Source: CAJBLF01 sp964418415
GTDB lineage: Bacteria; Patescibacteriota; Gracilibacteria; Absconditabacterales; Absconditicoccaceae
NCBI GenBank assembly: GCA_964418415.1
Contig: CAYQLB010000001.1
Coordinates: 47,788 to 111,787, forward strand
Length of the DNA stretch: 64,000 bases
Reading direction: 5' to 3'
The notes under the pieces are model-generated. The model was not told where the DNA came from, did no database searches, and was given only the letters and a program-made list of their open reading frames with translations. Position numbers and translations under genes: made by a program. Position 1 is the stretch's first letter. Every line of letters starts with the position of its first letter. Below are positions 19,719 through 30,439 of the stretch, in pieces.

Positions 19719-20719
19719 CTTTCTACTGAATAGTTTTTGAAATATATGGTCATAAGATGACCGTTTTTTTCATCTTCTTTGGCTTTTTCTATCGCTGCTA
19801 TGTCTTCTGTTAGATTTTCGTTTGATTTTTTTTTGTTGTTGTCTTGAAGTTTTTTGATGCCGTAATCATAATTGTCCCTGTAGATTCAGAATTTGAAATA
19901 GAATTTGTTTTTATAGATGTCTCATACTGGATTTTTTTCGCTGCTTGAGCTTGTTTTCCCATGATATTCTCGGATGGTTTCCTCGTTATGTTTCACGAGT
20001 ATATATCCATCTTCGTGTTCTGAAAATTTGATATCATATTCTGCATGAATCCACTTTCCTAGAATATCTTCTTTGGGTATTTTTTTTCCTACATAGATAT
20101 TGCCTGTCTTTCCTTCCGGATCTCCCGTGTTATTGAATCATAACGAATATATTCCATTTTTGAATCTCTGGCAAAGCAGCGGGTTATTACTTACTCGATC
20201 TTTTGCCGATTTCTGTTTCCATTGTCCAATGACCAACCTATTGTTGAGTATAGGAAAATCTTCGGGTATCATAAAATCGAATGAAAATGTATATGCTTTT
20301 CATAGTTCGTATCGTTCCTTATCTTGTATTTCAGCTCTTTCGCTGGCTGTATCTGCTTCTGTTAATCTTTCTATCTTTTTTTCCTTGAGATTGTCGTCAT
20401 ATGTTTGCTTATCATTTATCTGTAATATATCTCCTTTCTTTATAGTTATTTTGAAACTTTTTTCTTTTTCATTTATTTCAACTCTTCCTGGCTCCATCTT
20501 ATCGAATTGCCGTTTGGTATTTCAGATTCTTGTTTCAGGTTTCTGAGGATTTTCTTCTCATTGAATTTTTTTGTCCTTATATTCTTTTATAGCCTGTTGT
20601 ATTTTTTCGTTACTGTCCTTAGATAATGCTTCCATCTCTTCTTTTTTGGTGATAGAGGTAAATTGTCCAGTTCTATCAGGTAAATCTCACAGTGGTCATT
20701 TTTTTGGTATAAGGATCAT
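19715..20719 (-). CDS. Polysaccharide lyase-like jelly-roll protein
   Basis: A 334-residue protein. Residues ~150-290 resemble the heparinase I-like polysaccharide lyase family (PF14099, beta-jelly roll): AYTFSFDFMIPEDFP, NRLVIGQWKQ, GKWIHAEYDIKFSEHEDG, and the terminal YFKFGIYRDN strand. Family members cleave or bind acidic polysaccharides. No signal peptide is visible; the N terminus MILIPKKGPLG is Gly/Pro-rich and the N-terminal third is charged and helical. If exported, it must use a non-Sec route, e.g. the VirD4-like system in the same run (21976-25200). Its stop overlaps that of the MtaB-like gene by 2 bp. Catalytic residues could not be checked. Confidence 0.6.
19747..19770 (+). terminator. 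Terminator of the MtaB-like gene inside the converging gene
   Basis: GGTCAT-AAG-ATGACC followed by CG and seven T (19748-19770). It lies within the 3' coding part of the minus-strand gene 19715-20719, so the two transcripts overlap. Confidence 0.6.
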
Positions 20720-20790
20720 GGAATACTCTATTTTGATATAAATACTTTTTGAAAGTATGAACAATGGGAAATTATTTAGATTAAGATATA

Positions 20791-21588
20791 TTATACGATT
20801 TGAGCTGATTTTTGGAGATATTTAAATACATAATTCTGCAATGCTACCTGTGTGTATGGACCTGGAATTCCGTCCTTTTGCTCTTTTCTGTGTGTCACTG
20901 GATATACTTTGAGATCATTCATCGCAATCTGCATCTTTTGGATATCTTCTTTGTTTGATTTCCCTTCCTTGATCTTAATCATAATATCCATTACTGTTCC
21001 CGCATTTTCTTTTTCTTTAGGGTCTGTTATGTCGGCAAGCTTATTTTTTTCCTTGAATCTATTGTAAAAATATGGATGGAGCGTTCCTATGAAGTCGTTT
21101 ACTTCTTTTGTTGCTCATGGGATAATCCTTTTTTCTAATATTCATTTCTCCATATCATCCGCTATGAGATTGTTTATTGCTCCGATAGTAAAAGGTCATG
21201 CTTTTCCATCATTCTCTTTAACTATTGTCTCTCATTTTTCGTTTTTTTGTCTGATGTCTGTGCGGATAGGATTATAATAAAAATCGCCGTCTTTATTGTA
21301 TCATAACATTTGTTGCATCTTACTTACTTCTTCTTTTTCTGGTTTATCCAGTGCATTCTTGATAATTCCTTGTTTTGTAGGATCTTTTATATTATTTACT
21401 AAATCTTTTTGTTGAAAATTATTAAGCATTCTTTTTGATTCATAGCTATCTTTTATATCTTCTCGTTTTGACTCTACTATATTTCCTGTTTTTACCTTTT
21501 CTTCAGATGTAAGGTCATTTACTCCATTAATTACCTCTTTTCAAGCAGGAATCTCTGTTTTGTTTTGTGTCTCTAATGCTTGTGTCAT
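20791..21588 (-). CDS. Protein with two peptidoglycan-binding-like (PGB_1) motifs
   Basis: A 265-residue protein. Two copies of a PGB_1-type pattern are visible: MQQMLGYNKDGDFYY ... DGKAGPFTIGAINN and MQIAMNDLKVYP ... DGIPGPYTQVALQNYV (the family shows LQ..L...G...DG.FGP.T..A...FQ). No signal peptide. The N-terminal ~80 residues are charged and helical. It lies 4 bp downstream of the next gene (stop 21593) and 71 bp before the lyase-like gene, within one minus-strand run headed by the VirD4-like ATPase. A role in binding its own or a host cell wall is plausible. Confidence 0.6.
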
Positions 21589-21592
21589 ATTA

Positions 21593-21949
21593 TTATTGTA
21601 AAAGGGATAAAACTTTTTCTAATCGAAGATCTACATCTCCTTCTTTTTTATTTTCATCTTCCTCTTTTGTTTTTAGCTCCATAAGAAAATTATGAAGTTT
21701 TTGTATTCTTTCTATTCCTGCATTCACTCATTCTTTTTTCATTTCATACATGCTTTTAAGAACGATTTGATAGATATCGATATATTGCTTATCTGTATAT
21801 GTCCGAGTTTCGATATCTTCCTTAATTTCTCAAAATACGGGATGTGTGTTTCCGAATGCATCAATTAATTTTAAAAGATTATCTTTCTTATCTTCTAAGG
21901 AGAATTTTGTAAAATCTTGTAGTGCTTGATTATAGATTTTTTCGTTCAT
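21593..21949 (-). CDS. Small helical protein, unknown function
   Basis: A 118-residue, all-helical, acidic protein (MNEKIYNQALQDFTKFSLEDKK...). It has two TGA glycines. Only 4 bp separate it from the peptidoglycan-binding-like gene and 26 bp from the VirD4-like gene, a tight operon spacing. Its size and position suggest a chaperone or accessory factor for one of the neighbours; no homology is recognised. Confidence 0.6.
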
Positions 21950-21975
21950 TACGTATATATAGATAATAAATGTTT

Positions 21976-24900
21976 TTATGCTGCTGGTGGGGTGATTGCT
22001 GTTGGTGCTGAGACTTCTTGTACTGGCGCGTCTGTGATCGGTTTGTGTGGAGCTTCATTCTTTGGTTGTATTGCTGCTGCTTTGGCAGCTTCTTCTGCAG
22101 CTATTCTCTCTGCTTCCGTTTGTTCAGGAAGCTTATTTTCGTCAGTATTGATTCCCAATCTTGCTTCCATCTCTGCATCGACGAATTCTCTTTTCCTTCC
22201 ATATTTCTTGGCTGAATATTCTTTGAGGATCGGTACAATTTTTTTGTTCTGGTAGCTCTTGGTGTAGATCATATTCATACTGAATGCACGCGTAGTCGCA
22301 TTATCGATATTGAGTTTGATATACGCTTTATAGTTTGCAATACCCACGATATCTTCTTGTGAAAGTACCGGAGCATATTCTTTTTCTAAAAATTCTGCAT
22401 CGGGCGCACCAACCTTGAATGATTGCATTGTACCCACGTTACCGAATACCGCTGCTTTTACGTCGTTTTTACCTCATCCAACATCTCCCAATCATTTAGG
22501 TGGTTCGAGCTGAGCAATATATTGGTGAGCCATGATGAGCGATAATCTATACTTTCTCGCTTCTGAAAGGATGTCTGCAAATGTTCCTGATACAAAGTTC
22601 TGGAATTCATCTACATAGAGAAAGAAATCTTTTCTATCTTTTTCTTCCATTCTCGCTCTTGCCATAGCTGCCGTGTAGATTTTTGATACGATGATCATAC
22701 CCAATAGGTTAGCATTCATTTCTCCTATTCTACCTTTACTTAGGTTGATGATAAGAATTTTCTTATTATCCATTATATCTTCAAATTTGAATGCTGATTT
22801 AGTTTGTCCTATAATATTTCTGATTAATCTGTTGGTATTGAATGATACGAATTTTGCTGAGAAATATGGTATTATTTCTTGTTTTTCTCTATCTCCCATC
22901 GCATTGAATGTTCTTTCCCATCGGTTTTTTACGGTAGGATTCGTTACTTTTTTTATTTTATATTCTCTATATCATTCATCGGTGAAGAGTCTTACTATAT
23001 CCAAAAGTGTTGGTCTGTCTTCGAAGTCTTCGAGCAATGTTAGAGATCCGTATTTGAAGTATTCTTGTAATCTTGGTCCAAAAATTTCTGGTCAGAACAT
23101 CTTGATAAAAATTTCCGTTGCATCATTGACGACTCTGTCTGCTTCATCCAATATATTGATTTCGTACATATTTAGTCCCATAGGTCTTTCTTCATCTCCA
23201 GCATCGAAATACATAACATCTTTTGCTCTATCTTTTGGGATATATGCAAGCATGTCTTCCGCTAGATCGCCATGTGGATCTATCAAACAAATACCATCAC
23301 CATTCCAGATATCTTGTCTAGCTATAGTTTGTAAGAATACGGATTTACCTGTACCTGATTTTCCTATACAATAATGATGTCTCATTCTATCCTCCCTTTT
23401 CATATATACTGGAGAAAGTGTGTTCCTATAGATATTCGTTCATAATAATACTGCGTCTTTGAAAAGTTTGTAACCGAGGCCTTTTTTTGGTACCATCATT
23501 TTTATGAATTTCTTGCCATCTTTTTCTATGATTTCTCTTCAGACAAGTTCTTCCTCTTTGAAATTTTCTATTGGTTCTAATTTTTCTTCGTTGGTACTTG
23601 TTTCTCCGGTTGCTCGGTGTTTCATATATTCCTGGAGAATGATGTCAAGTTTTCCTCATTTGTAGTTTTCTGCCAATACTCCTCCCATCACGTATCCATT
23701 TTCTTCTTTTGGTATCGGAAGATTGTCTGGAGCAGGTAATACTTTGTATTGCATCCATGAAATAATCGGTGAACGGTTATACGTTGCATCAGGAAAATGA
23801 AATAGCGATGTTAGTTCATTAATACCAAATACGTTTTTTTTGAATCAGAATTTAGTAATAAAATTTTGTGCTGCTATTTTCCAAAATGGTTTCAATAACC
23901 ATCAGAGTACATCAGTTTTTCCTGTTGGTTCAATGAGTTCGTTTCCATATTCATCTCCGTAGATAGTCAATGAGCTTACGATGAGATCTAGATTTTTTTC
24001 CAAACTGTCTTTTTCATCTGAACTTGACATAATCAACATACCAGAATTGAAAAATGGTAATGCTGATTCTTCTCCCATTGCATTGAGATAATCTTCTTTT
24101 GCTTTGACCATACGCACCATAGTTACACTTTCCTCTTCATTTTTGGATGTAAGTAGTTTTTGACTTGGTCCATTAATGAGAAACCCTATAAGTTTTCGTG
24201 GCATAATGATATATTTCCATCGTGCATTGTTTGTTCCGCGGATCGAGAGGTTTTTGTAGAGTCTATCTACCGCTTTCTGAGATTTTTTATTGAATCAGTC
24301 ACCGAGTGGCTTGATTGGTATTACGATACTGAGTGTATCATATCTAGATATTTTACCTATTGCATCGATGATATTATTCATCGGATCATCCGGTTGCTGT
24401 TTGAATGTCTTGATATTGAGTAGTGAATCTTTTTTTGGCTCTATAGGTATGATATCATAATATTTCTTTTTAAAGAATTTTGGCTTCGGCATTCTTTCTA
24501 TGGAACAGTTTGGGAATTGGGCTGAGATAGCTCCCTCCAAAACCTGTTGGTATTCTGGATAGGTTCCTACGATAAAATTGAGTAGTCCATCTTCATAATG
24601 ATAAATGAGTGTTGTTTTTGGTTTATCAAAAAGCTTTCTCATAAGGTTTTCTTTCATACTCAAGGATCATATTTTGTGGAAATTATGAAATACCTGTGCC
24701 ATACGTCATATTTTTTCTTTCATATCTTTGGCTAATTCTTTATCTTGTTCGCGATCAAGCTTACTTTGTCCTCTTGGTAGAAGTACCTTAAGATAAATGA
24801 TTCTCCCTGAATTAAAAACATCATAAAAGAATCTTAACATATTTTTTATGAGGATGAGAAATATCATCACTCAGAAAAAAATAAATACTCCGTTGAGTGC

Positions 24901-25200
24901 GTAGTTTCCATATTCCTGTACAATACCTTTAAATCCTGTTGCGGTACTTGTTGTTTGTACTATTTGTTGGTCTACTGCACTTGGTAGAGTTGTAAATCCT
25001 GGACCTGAATTCGTAGCTGCTGGTTTGTATTCTTTCCCTAACAGAAAATTTTTGATCTGACTTGTTCATCACATCATTTGCATACAGGTGAGTTTATTCT
25101 GTCCTCGCGCAGAACTGGTCAATTGCGAAATATTTTCCAAACTTGCTGGATTCCTTTCGTATTTATCTTTGATGAGTTGTTCACATAGTTCTAATTCCAT
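21976..25200 (-). CDS. VirD4/HerA-like membrane-anchored ATPase (T4SS coupling-protein type)
   Basis: A 1074-residue protein read through at least ten TGA codons. The N-terminal ~100 residues are soluble with Cys pairs. A membrane helix lies at about 107-125 (GVFIFFGVMIFLILI). Walker A is YCIGKSGTGKS at ~600-612, followed by DPHGDLAEDML. Walker B is FFLYVDEFQNF, with the SEARKYRLSLIMAHQ coupling-protein motif. The tail is Ala/Pro/Glu rich. This layout is common in CPR genomes as type IV secretion DNA-binding or HerA-like ATPases that pump DNA or protein. It leads the run 25200-19715 and may export those products; no VirB channel genes are visible here. Confidence 0.75.
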
Positions 25201-25310
25201 AACTCAAATGCTCAAATGTTAAAATGTTGAAATGCTATATATCAATGTGACACTTTATCAATTTAGCATGTTAACATCTTAATTATACTCGGAAATATCT
25301 TTTTTGTATA

Positions 25311-25350
25311 AAAAAAATGGCTTTGAGAGCTTCTCTCTCCGCCATTTTTA
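25311..25350 (-). terminator. Terminator of the membrane-protein gene 25378-26250
   Basis: AAAATGGC...GAGAG-CTTCT-CTCTC...GCCATTTTT; on the minus strand the hairpin is followed by eight T. It separates the membrane-protein gene from the VirD4-like run. Confidence 0.8.
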
Positions 25351-25377
25351 CAAAAAAATTATATAGTTATGGTAATT

Positions 25378-26250
25378 TTATGGATTTTTCTTGATATTGT
25401 GGTAAATTTCCTGCCAAAAATAGGCAAAAAATGCTCTTACGAACGAACTAGAATATGCTCCAAATAGGATACCAAAGAAAAAGATGCCGTATACTGTCCG
25501 TTTTACACCTCCATATTGAATAATATTGAATAAGATAGCGAGGTAAATCAGGGTGATGGGTATAGCATATACGATAATGATGTTTAATGAAAAATTGATA
25601 ATCAGTATGGTCTGTATCCTAATATATCTGAAACTCTCTTTGACATTGTTCATGGTGATGGAACAACTTTGAAGAAGTGCGTCATAGAGTCATTTTTTTT
25701 CCAATGTCATAATATACCTTGTATAGACTTTTAATGCATTTACTATTATCATGACACCAAACCGTACAATGAGCATAAATATCGTAAAACTTCCATGTAA
25801 TCCTCAAGAGACCGCTATTTTGAGAACAACTAATCGATATGCGGTTGGAGAGAGAAATAATGATATGATACCAAATTCAAACATCGGAAAAAAGTCATCC
25901 CATCATTTTTTTAGCGCATCTCTGATGCTTTTTTTCTTGTCGTTCAGATAATGTATGATTGCTGCTTGTCCTACAGGATATACAAGTGAATAGGCTAAGA
26001 AAAGAGTGATCGCGATTCCTATTACCCAAGATATAACATGGTTATTATTGATCTCTTGTACAAAAAATTCTGCTACTTTGCCTACATACAGGCCATTTTC
26101 GTAATTTTTTGCAAATAATGTATTTATATTTATTAAAATGAGTAAGCTTGCAATCAATGAATGGAAAAATGATGTTGCAAAGGTCAATCTAATGATTTTG
26201 CGGTCGTTTTTCATATATTCTATACAATTGGTCATAATAGATTTGAGCAT
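25378..26250 (-). CDS. Polytopic membrane protein, unknown function
   Basis: A 290-residue protein with about five to six hydrophobic segments (LIASLLILININTLF, WVIGIAITLFLAYSLVY, FTIFMLIVRFGVMIIV, IIIVYAIPITLIYLAILF, IFFFGILFGAYSSSF). The N terminus MLKSIMTNCIEYMKNDRK resembles DUF-type 'glycerophosphoryl diester' membrane families, but I cannot assign it. TGA is read as Gly three times. It has its own terminator downstream and a gap upstream, so it is probably monocistronic. Confidence 0.7.
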
Positions 26251-26422
26251 GACTGGTTTTTAGTGAAAAAATCTTGTGAGGCAATAGAAACTTTGTTTTA
26301 ATTTGGAGCTTGAAGCTCAAAGCTTGAAGCACTAAAAATGATTCATTCTTGGTTAATTAGTATTGCAAGTTTTGCTTAAATGTATATAGTATTTTCTGTA
26401 TATTTATCCTATCTCTTTACTC
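26251..26422. other. Divergent intergenic region with AGCTTGAAGC repeat
   Basis: Contains GGAGCTTGAAGCTCAAAGCTTGAAGC at about 26310-26335. A related run (GCTTGCAGCTTGCAGCTTGAAGC) occurs at 36064-36096 before another membrane-protein gene. It must hold the promoters of both flanking genes. No ORF. Confidence 0.4.
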
Positions 26423-26944
26423 ATGAGGCTTATAAAAAGATTCATATTTGTGCTCGTTCTTCTTGTATTGGTATTTTTTGTGTATCGTTTAATTAATCCT
26501 AGTTGAGCACAAGCTCTTCTTTCTGATCTCAAAACGACATCCAATGACCTTTTTTGAACTCATTTTGTTATTGAAGAGATGATAAATGTTACATGATCTT
26601 TAGCTCCATGATCTGTTGATAGTATTACAGGTGATATTACTGGAGAAACTTGATCTCTCCAAGAGATGACTTGAGATGAGCTTTTATTAGATGATCTTTC
26701 TTTGACAGAAACAGTAACTACTACGTGAACTACAGAAGTGGTCACTCCAGAGCCTTGCCCTAGTATGCCAACCGTAGCGTCTTGTCCTTCAGGACAGGAA
26801 AAATATATTTCCTTTAGTTCAACCACATGTTGAACGTATTATGCTTGTAAAGCAAAAGTTACAACCACATTACCAAAGACATCCAATGGACTTACTTCAC
26901 AGGAAAAGCGTGATATGGAAAATATGCTTGATAGTTTTCAATAA
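26423..26944 (+). CDS. Secreted or anchored protein with Thr-rich linker and Cys-rich tail
   Basis: A 173-residue protein with an N-terminal signal or anchor (LIKRFIFVLVLLVLVFFVYR). After it come a Ser/Thr/Gly-rich disordered stretch, a good part of whose glycines are TGA, and a compact C-terminal domain with five cysteines: PCPSMPTVASCPSG, TTCGTYYACKAK. The Cys spacing suggests a small disulfide-stabilised extracellular domain. No family is recognised. It lies 59 bp before gatA, possibly only by chance. Confidence 0.65.
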
Positions 26945-27003
26945 TTTTATTTTCCAGATCAAAAATTTGTGGATTGAAATCATATTTATTATTGTATTTG
27001 ACT

Positions 27004-28437
27004 ATGGACCTCACTCTCGAAAACTATATTTCTGATGAACACCTTATTGCTCAAGATATTGTTAAACAGTATATGAATACAGCAAAAACATTAAATACTG
27101 ATTATTTTTCTTTTATAAGATTTCATGATGATTATGTGGATTCCCATCTCGATGAATTCGCTTCGAGACCATTGAAGGCAGCTCCTATATGAATCAAAGA
27201 TATTATATTAACTCAAGAATATATCTCTTCATGCTGATCAAAAATACTTGAGGACTACATAAGTCCATATAGTGCTACTTGTTTTCTGAATTTGGAAAAA
27301 AATGGTGGATTGATGATTGGTAAAACCAATATGGATGAATTTGCTATGGGATCAACTACAGAGACTTCATATTTTGGTATAAGTAAAAATCCATATTGAG
27401 TAGAGAGATCACCGTGAGGAAGTTCTTGATGATCTGCAGCAGCAGTAGCATCATGAGCATGTATAGCAGCACTGTGAACTGATACCTGAGGAAGTATTCG
27501 TCAACCTGCAGCATGGTGTGGTATTGTGGGAATCAAACCTACCTATGGTATGGTTTCTCGTTATGGTGTACAATCTATGGCTTCTAGTCTGGATCAAGTA
27601 GGTGTTTTTGCAAAAACGGTACGTGATGCAGAGATACTTCTCAAAGCTATTGCAGGATTTGATCCTAAAGATTCACAGAGCGATCCTAGGGCGGATGATT
27701 TTGTACATGAAACCTGATGAATGATAGATGATACATTAATTAAGAAATTCAAAGTAGGAGTGCCGAGAGAAGTATTGGGAGAATGATTGGATCCTCAGAT
27801 TAAAGCGCTTTTTCTTGCATCCATAGAAAAACTCCGTATCAGCGGTATTACGGTAGAGGATATCTCTTTACCTATGTTGGCATATGCTGTACCCATGTAC
27901 TATACTTTGATGCCTGCAGAAGTGAGTACTAATCTTGCGAGGTTTGATGGTATAAAATTTTGACTTCAGTCTGATAGTATGGAATCTTCTACTATTCAAG
28001 AATATTATGCAAAGATCAGATCTACGTGATTTGGTGAAGAAGCAAAGAGAAGAATATTACTCGGTACTTTCGTCCTTAGTTCGGCAAATTATGAGTGATA
28101 CTACCTCAAAGCCCAAAGAGCAAGAGAAGAATTAAAAGCTGAATTTGATGCGTTATTTTCTACATATGATATCATTCTTATGCCGACTACACCTGAAGCA
28201 GCGCGAAAAATAGGTTCTAGAACTGACGATCCCTTGAAAACCTATCTAGCTGATATGTACACTATACCAGCTAATATGTGATGACTTCCTGCTATGTCTA
28301 TTCCTATGGGTATGGTCGAAGATCAGAAAGAACAGCTTCCTGTATGAATACAATTAATGGCTAATAAACGAGCTGAAAATAAGCTATTTGGTTTTGGTAA
28401 ATATTTGGAAAAACTTATAAAAGATGATACATTATAG
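27004..28437 (+). CDS. gatA: Aspartyl/glutamyl-tRNA amidotransferase subunit A
   Basis: A 477-residue amidase subunit that releases ammonia from glutamine for GatB to convert Glu-tRNAGln to Gln-tRNAGln. The Ser-cisSer-Lys centre is visible: K in IKDIIL, the GGSSGGSAAAVASG loop (several glycines are TGA), and TDTGGSIRQPAAWCG. C-terminal PTTPEAA and the DPLKTYLADMYT region fit the family. CGA codons in AAWKIG and NKWAENK sit where GatA usually has an aromatic residue. An upstream in-frame ATG (26974) would add ten residues; 27004 matches the usual N terminus better. gatB and gatC are not in the window. Confidence 0.95.
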
Positions 28438-28460
28438 AAATGAAAGACTTGCTTTTTTAT

Positions 28461-28485
28461 GGACTATTGTATATTACCATAGTCC
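28461..28485. repeat. Intergenic hairpin repeat, copy 2
   Basis: GGACTAT-TGTATATTACC-ATAGTCC; 21 of 22 bp match the element at 18437-18458. It lies 24 bp after the gatA stop, and in both cases the element follows a core gene on the plus strand. Confidence 0.6.
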
Positions 28486-28543
28486 TTGAATCGACAGGTC
28501 TTATAGTATTCATTTCTGATTATTATTTAATGCATTACTTTTT

Positions 28544-28615
28544 GGTCCGGTCGTTTAGTGGATAGGACACAACCCTGCGAAGGTTGTAACCCCGGTTCGA
28601 CTCCGGGTCGGGCCA
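28544..28615 (+). tRNA. tRNA-Arg (anticodon GCG)
   Basis: Complete cloverleaf: acceptor GGTCCGG/TCGGGCC, D arm with TTTAGTGG, anticodon stem CAACC/GGTTG with loop CTGCGAA (anticodon GCG), T arm GGTTCGACTCC. CCA is not encoded. Most bacteria use tRNA-Arg(ACG), whose inosine also reads CGA. A GCG anticodon reads only CGC/CGU, which fits an organism where CGA is not arginine. Confidence 0.95.
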
Positions 28616-28627
28616 AATTACTATTAT

Positions 28628-28704
28628 GGACGGTTAGCTCAGTTGGTTAGAGCGTCTGCTTGACGTGCAGAAGGTCGGAGGTTCGAATCCTCTATCGTCC
28701 ACCA
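28628..28704 (+). tRNA. tRNA-Val (anticodon GAC)
   Basis: Acceptor GGACGGT/ATCGTCC, D arm TAGCTCAGTTGG, anticodon loop TTGACGT (GAC), T arm GGTTCGAATCC, and an encoded 3' CCA. It lies 12 bp after tRNA-Arg; the two are probably co-transcribed. Confidence 0.95.
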
Positions 28705-28839
28705 TAAAAGATAATCAATTATTATTATATTCTATTGAATCTGGCTCACTACCAGTTTTTTTTGTTATTTTTACGACTATTGATAAGTGATTTTATATTA
28801 TTATACTTCTGTTAGATTTTATCATTTTGTATATGATAG

Positions 28840-29739
28840 ATGACAGAAAAAGATAAATATAGACAAGATCCAGTTACGTCTACTGAGCAGCTTCTTGCTG
28901 ATGAACGTATTGCTAAATATATGAGAAAGCAAAGTTTATTATTGAAAGTTGTGAAAACTAAACTTTGAAAAGTACTTTTCGGAAAAAAGCTCTACAAACA
29001 GGAAGAACTTATGAAACAACAACATACATTACTTAACAATCTTTTTGGTGATAAACTTGATAAAATAGATTCTCGTTACATTGATGATATTTTTCTTTCT
29101 GTAAGTAGACGTCAAAATAAAAGTAAAAAACCTGATGATCTTTGTATTAAACAATTTTATGATTCTAGGAAGAAAAGACTTCAAAAAAACAACTTTGATC
29201 TTGATCTTATGCAAGTCGATATTAGTGAATCTAGTGAAGACAGTGAAAAAGTGTATATGGCTCTTCCTGATTATCTCAATCTTCTTGAACATATCAGAAA
29301 ATCATTTAAAATTCATAATACATACTATGAAAAGAAGGCCATTGATCAATTACCCCCTCAAGAGGTAGATGAAGATGTATTTACCGACTATCAATATAAT
29401 CAACAAAAAGAACATATTAGAATAGAAAAAATGAATATTTGTGCCAAAGAATATATGTCACATATAAAAAAAGAAGATATTTCTCCAGAATTTTCCTCTC
29501 TTTGTCATGCTTTCTATATAGCATTTAAAGGAAATAGAGATATACATCCACTCAAAAAAAATTTGGAGCATGAATTAGATACTGATTTTTTTTTGGATGG
29601 TATTTTCTTTGATACATTAACGAATAGTGAAAGATCCAAAATTGCCGTATCTATAAAACATATATTCATGGTCTATGAAAAATTACTCAAAGAGAATGAT
29701 CATGGTATGCATCTTAGAAATATGTATGATGTCAGCTAA
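28840..29739 (+). CDS. Hypothetical helical protein
   Basis: A 299-residue charged protein (MTEKDKYRQDPVTSTEQLL...) with no signal or membrane segment and one TGA glycine near residue 50. It is mostly helical with long Lys/Asp-rich stretches; the C-terminal part (IAVSIKHIFMVYEKLLKEND) looks folded. No family is recognised. A good terminator follows, so it is probably a single-gene unit. Confidence 0.65.
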
Positions 29740-29755
29740 TTTTTTTATATATAGT

Positions 29756-29802
29756 AAAAGCCGCTCGATATATCTAAAAGAAATTCAGTGAGCGGCTTTT
29801 TT
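29756..29802 (+). terminator. Terminator after 28840-29739
   Basis: AAAAGCCGCTC and GAGCGGCTTTTTT form an 11-bp stem enclosing a ~22-nt loop that may pair further. The T-run is on the plus strand, and the A-run makes it usable from the other side as well. Confidence 0.8.
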
Positions 29803-29842
29803 GAGTTTTGCGTCTTGATCTTTGTCATAAAAATTTCAATTT

Positions 29843-30199
29843 TCATTTAACATTAATAACAATTTCTTTTTCTGCATTGAACATAATAATTTGATTTTTT
29901 TCGCTAATATACAGCGGGTTTCCGATGTCGATCAAGAAGAAGATCTTTTGTTTTGTTCGTCTGTTTACGATCATGCAGAACAAATAATTTGTCCCCAATG
30001 TGATTATGTCATTGAATATGACTGTGGGATCCTCTCCTTCAATCTTTGTGAAGATGTTGCTTGTGTGACTCTCATGTGTCCCTATTTTTATTTTATGTAG
30101 GGCACATACGTTGGTTCCGAGACTCTTATGAATCTCATGCTTGATACGTTTCCGTATCTTACTGGATAATTTCATATCCGTTGAAATTGTTGTTTTCAT
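29843..30199 (-). CDS. Hypothetical protein with a strong Shine-Dalgarno site
   Basis: A 118-residue protein (MKTTISTDMKLSSKIRKRIKHEIHKS...) with mixed alpha/beta character (LFCMIVNRRTKQKIFFLIDIG) and no TGA codon. The leader reads GAAAGGAGGGATAAATT-ATG, the only near-perfect Shine-Dalgarno I noticed; most genes here have AT-rich leaders without one. A TATAAT box lies about 70 bp upstream on the same strand. The function is unknown. Confidence 0.65.
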   Translation of the reverse strand: MKTTISTDMKLSSKIRKRIKHEIHKSLGTNVCALHKIKIGTHESHTSNIFTKIEGEDPTVIFNDIITLGTNYLFCMIVNRRTKQKIFFLIDIGNPLYISEKNQIIMFNAEKEIVINVK

Positions 30200-30439
30200 A
30201 ATTTATCCCTCCTTTCTGGGTGTTTTTTGTTAGACATTATATTTTTGTTATTTATATATGTCATAGCTGTATTATATAAAAAAACAAGTGATTTTATACT
30301 CAGGTTTTTTTTGTCTTTTTATAGATGTCTTTTGTTCTTATATGCTGTCAAAATTATAAAAAAAATCCTACAGTTTCCGGTAGTTTTTTTAGTATATCTG
30401 AATCGTACATGTATACCAATTTCATCATCCCAGTATTAT
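30200..30439. other. Intergenic region upstream of the 29843 gene
   Basis: AT-rich. It contains the Shine-Dalgarno at about 30203-30211, a minus-strand TATAAT near 30270 and a TTGACA-like box near 30345-30355. A plus-strand open stretch (30227-30448) has no ATG and a Phe/Leu/Ile-only composition, so I do not call it. Confidence 0.4.
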
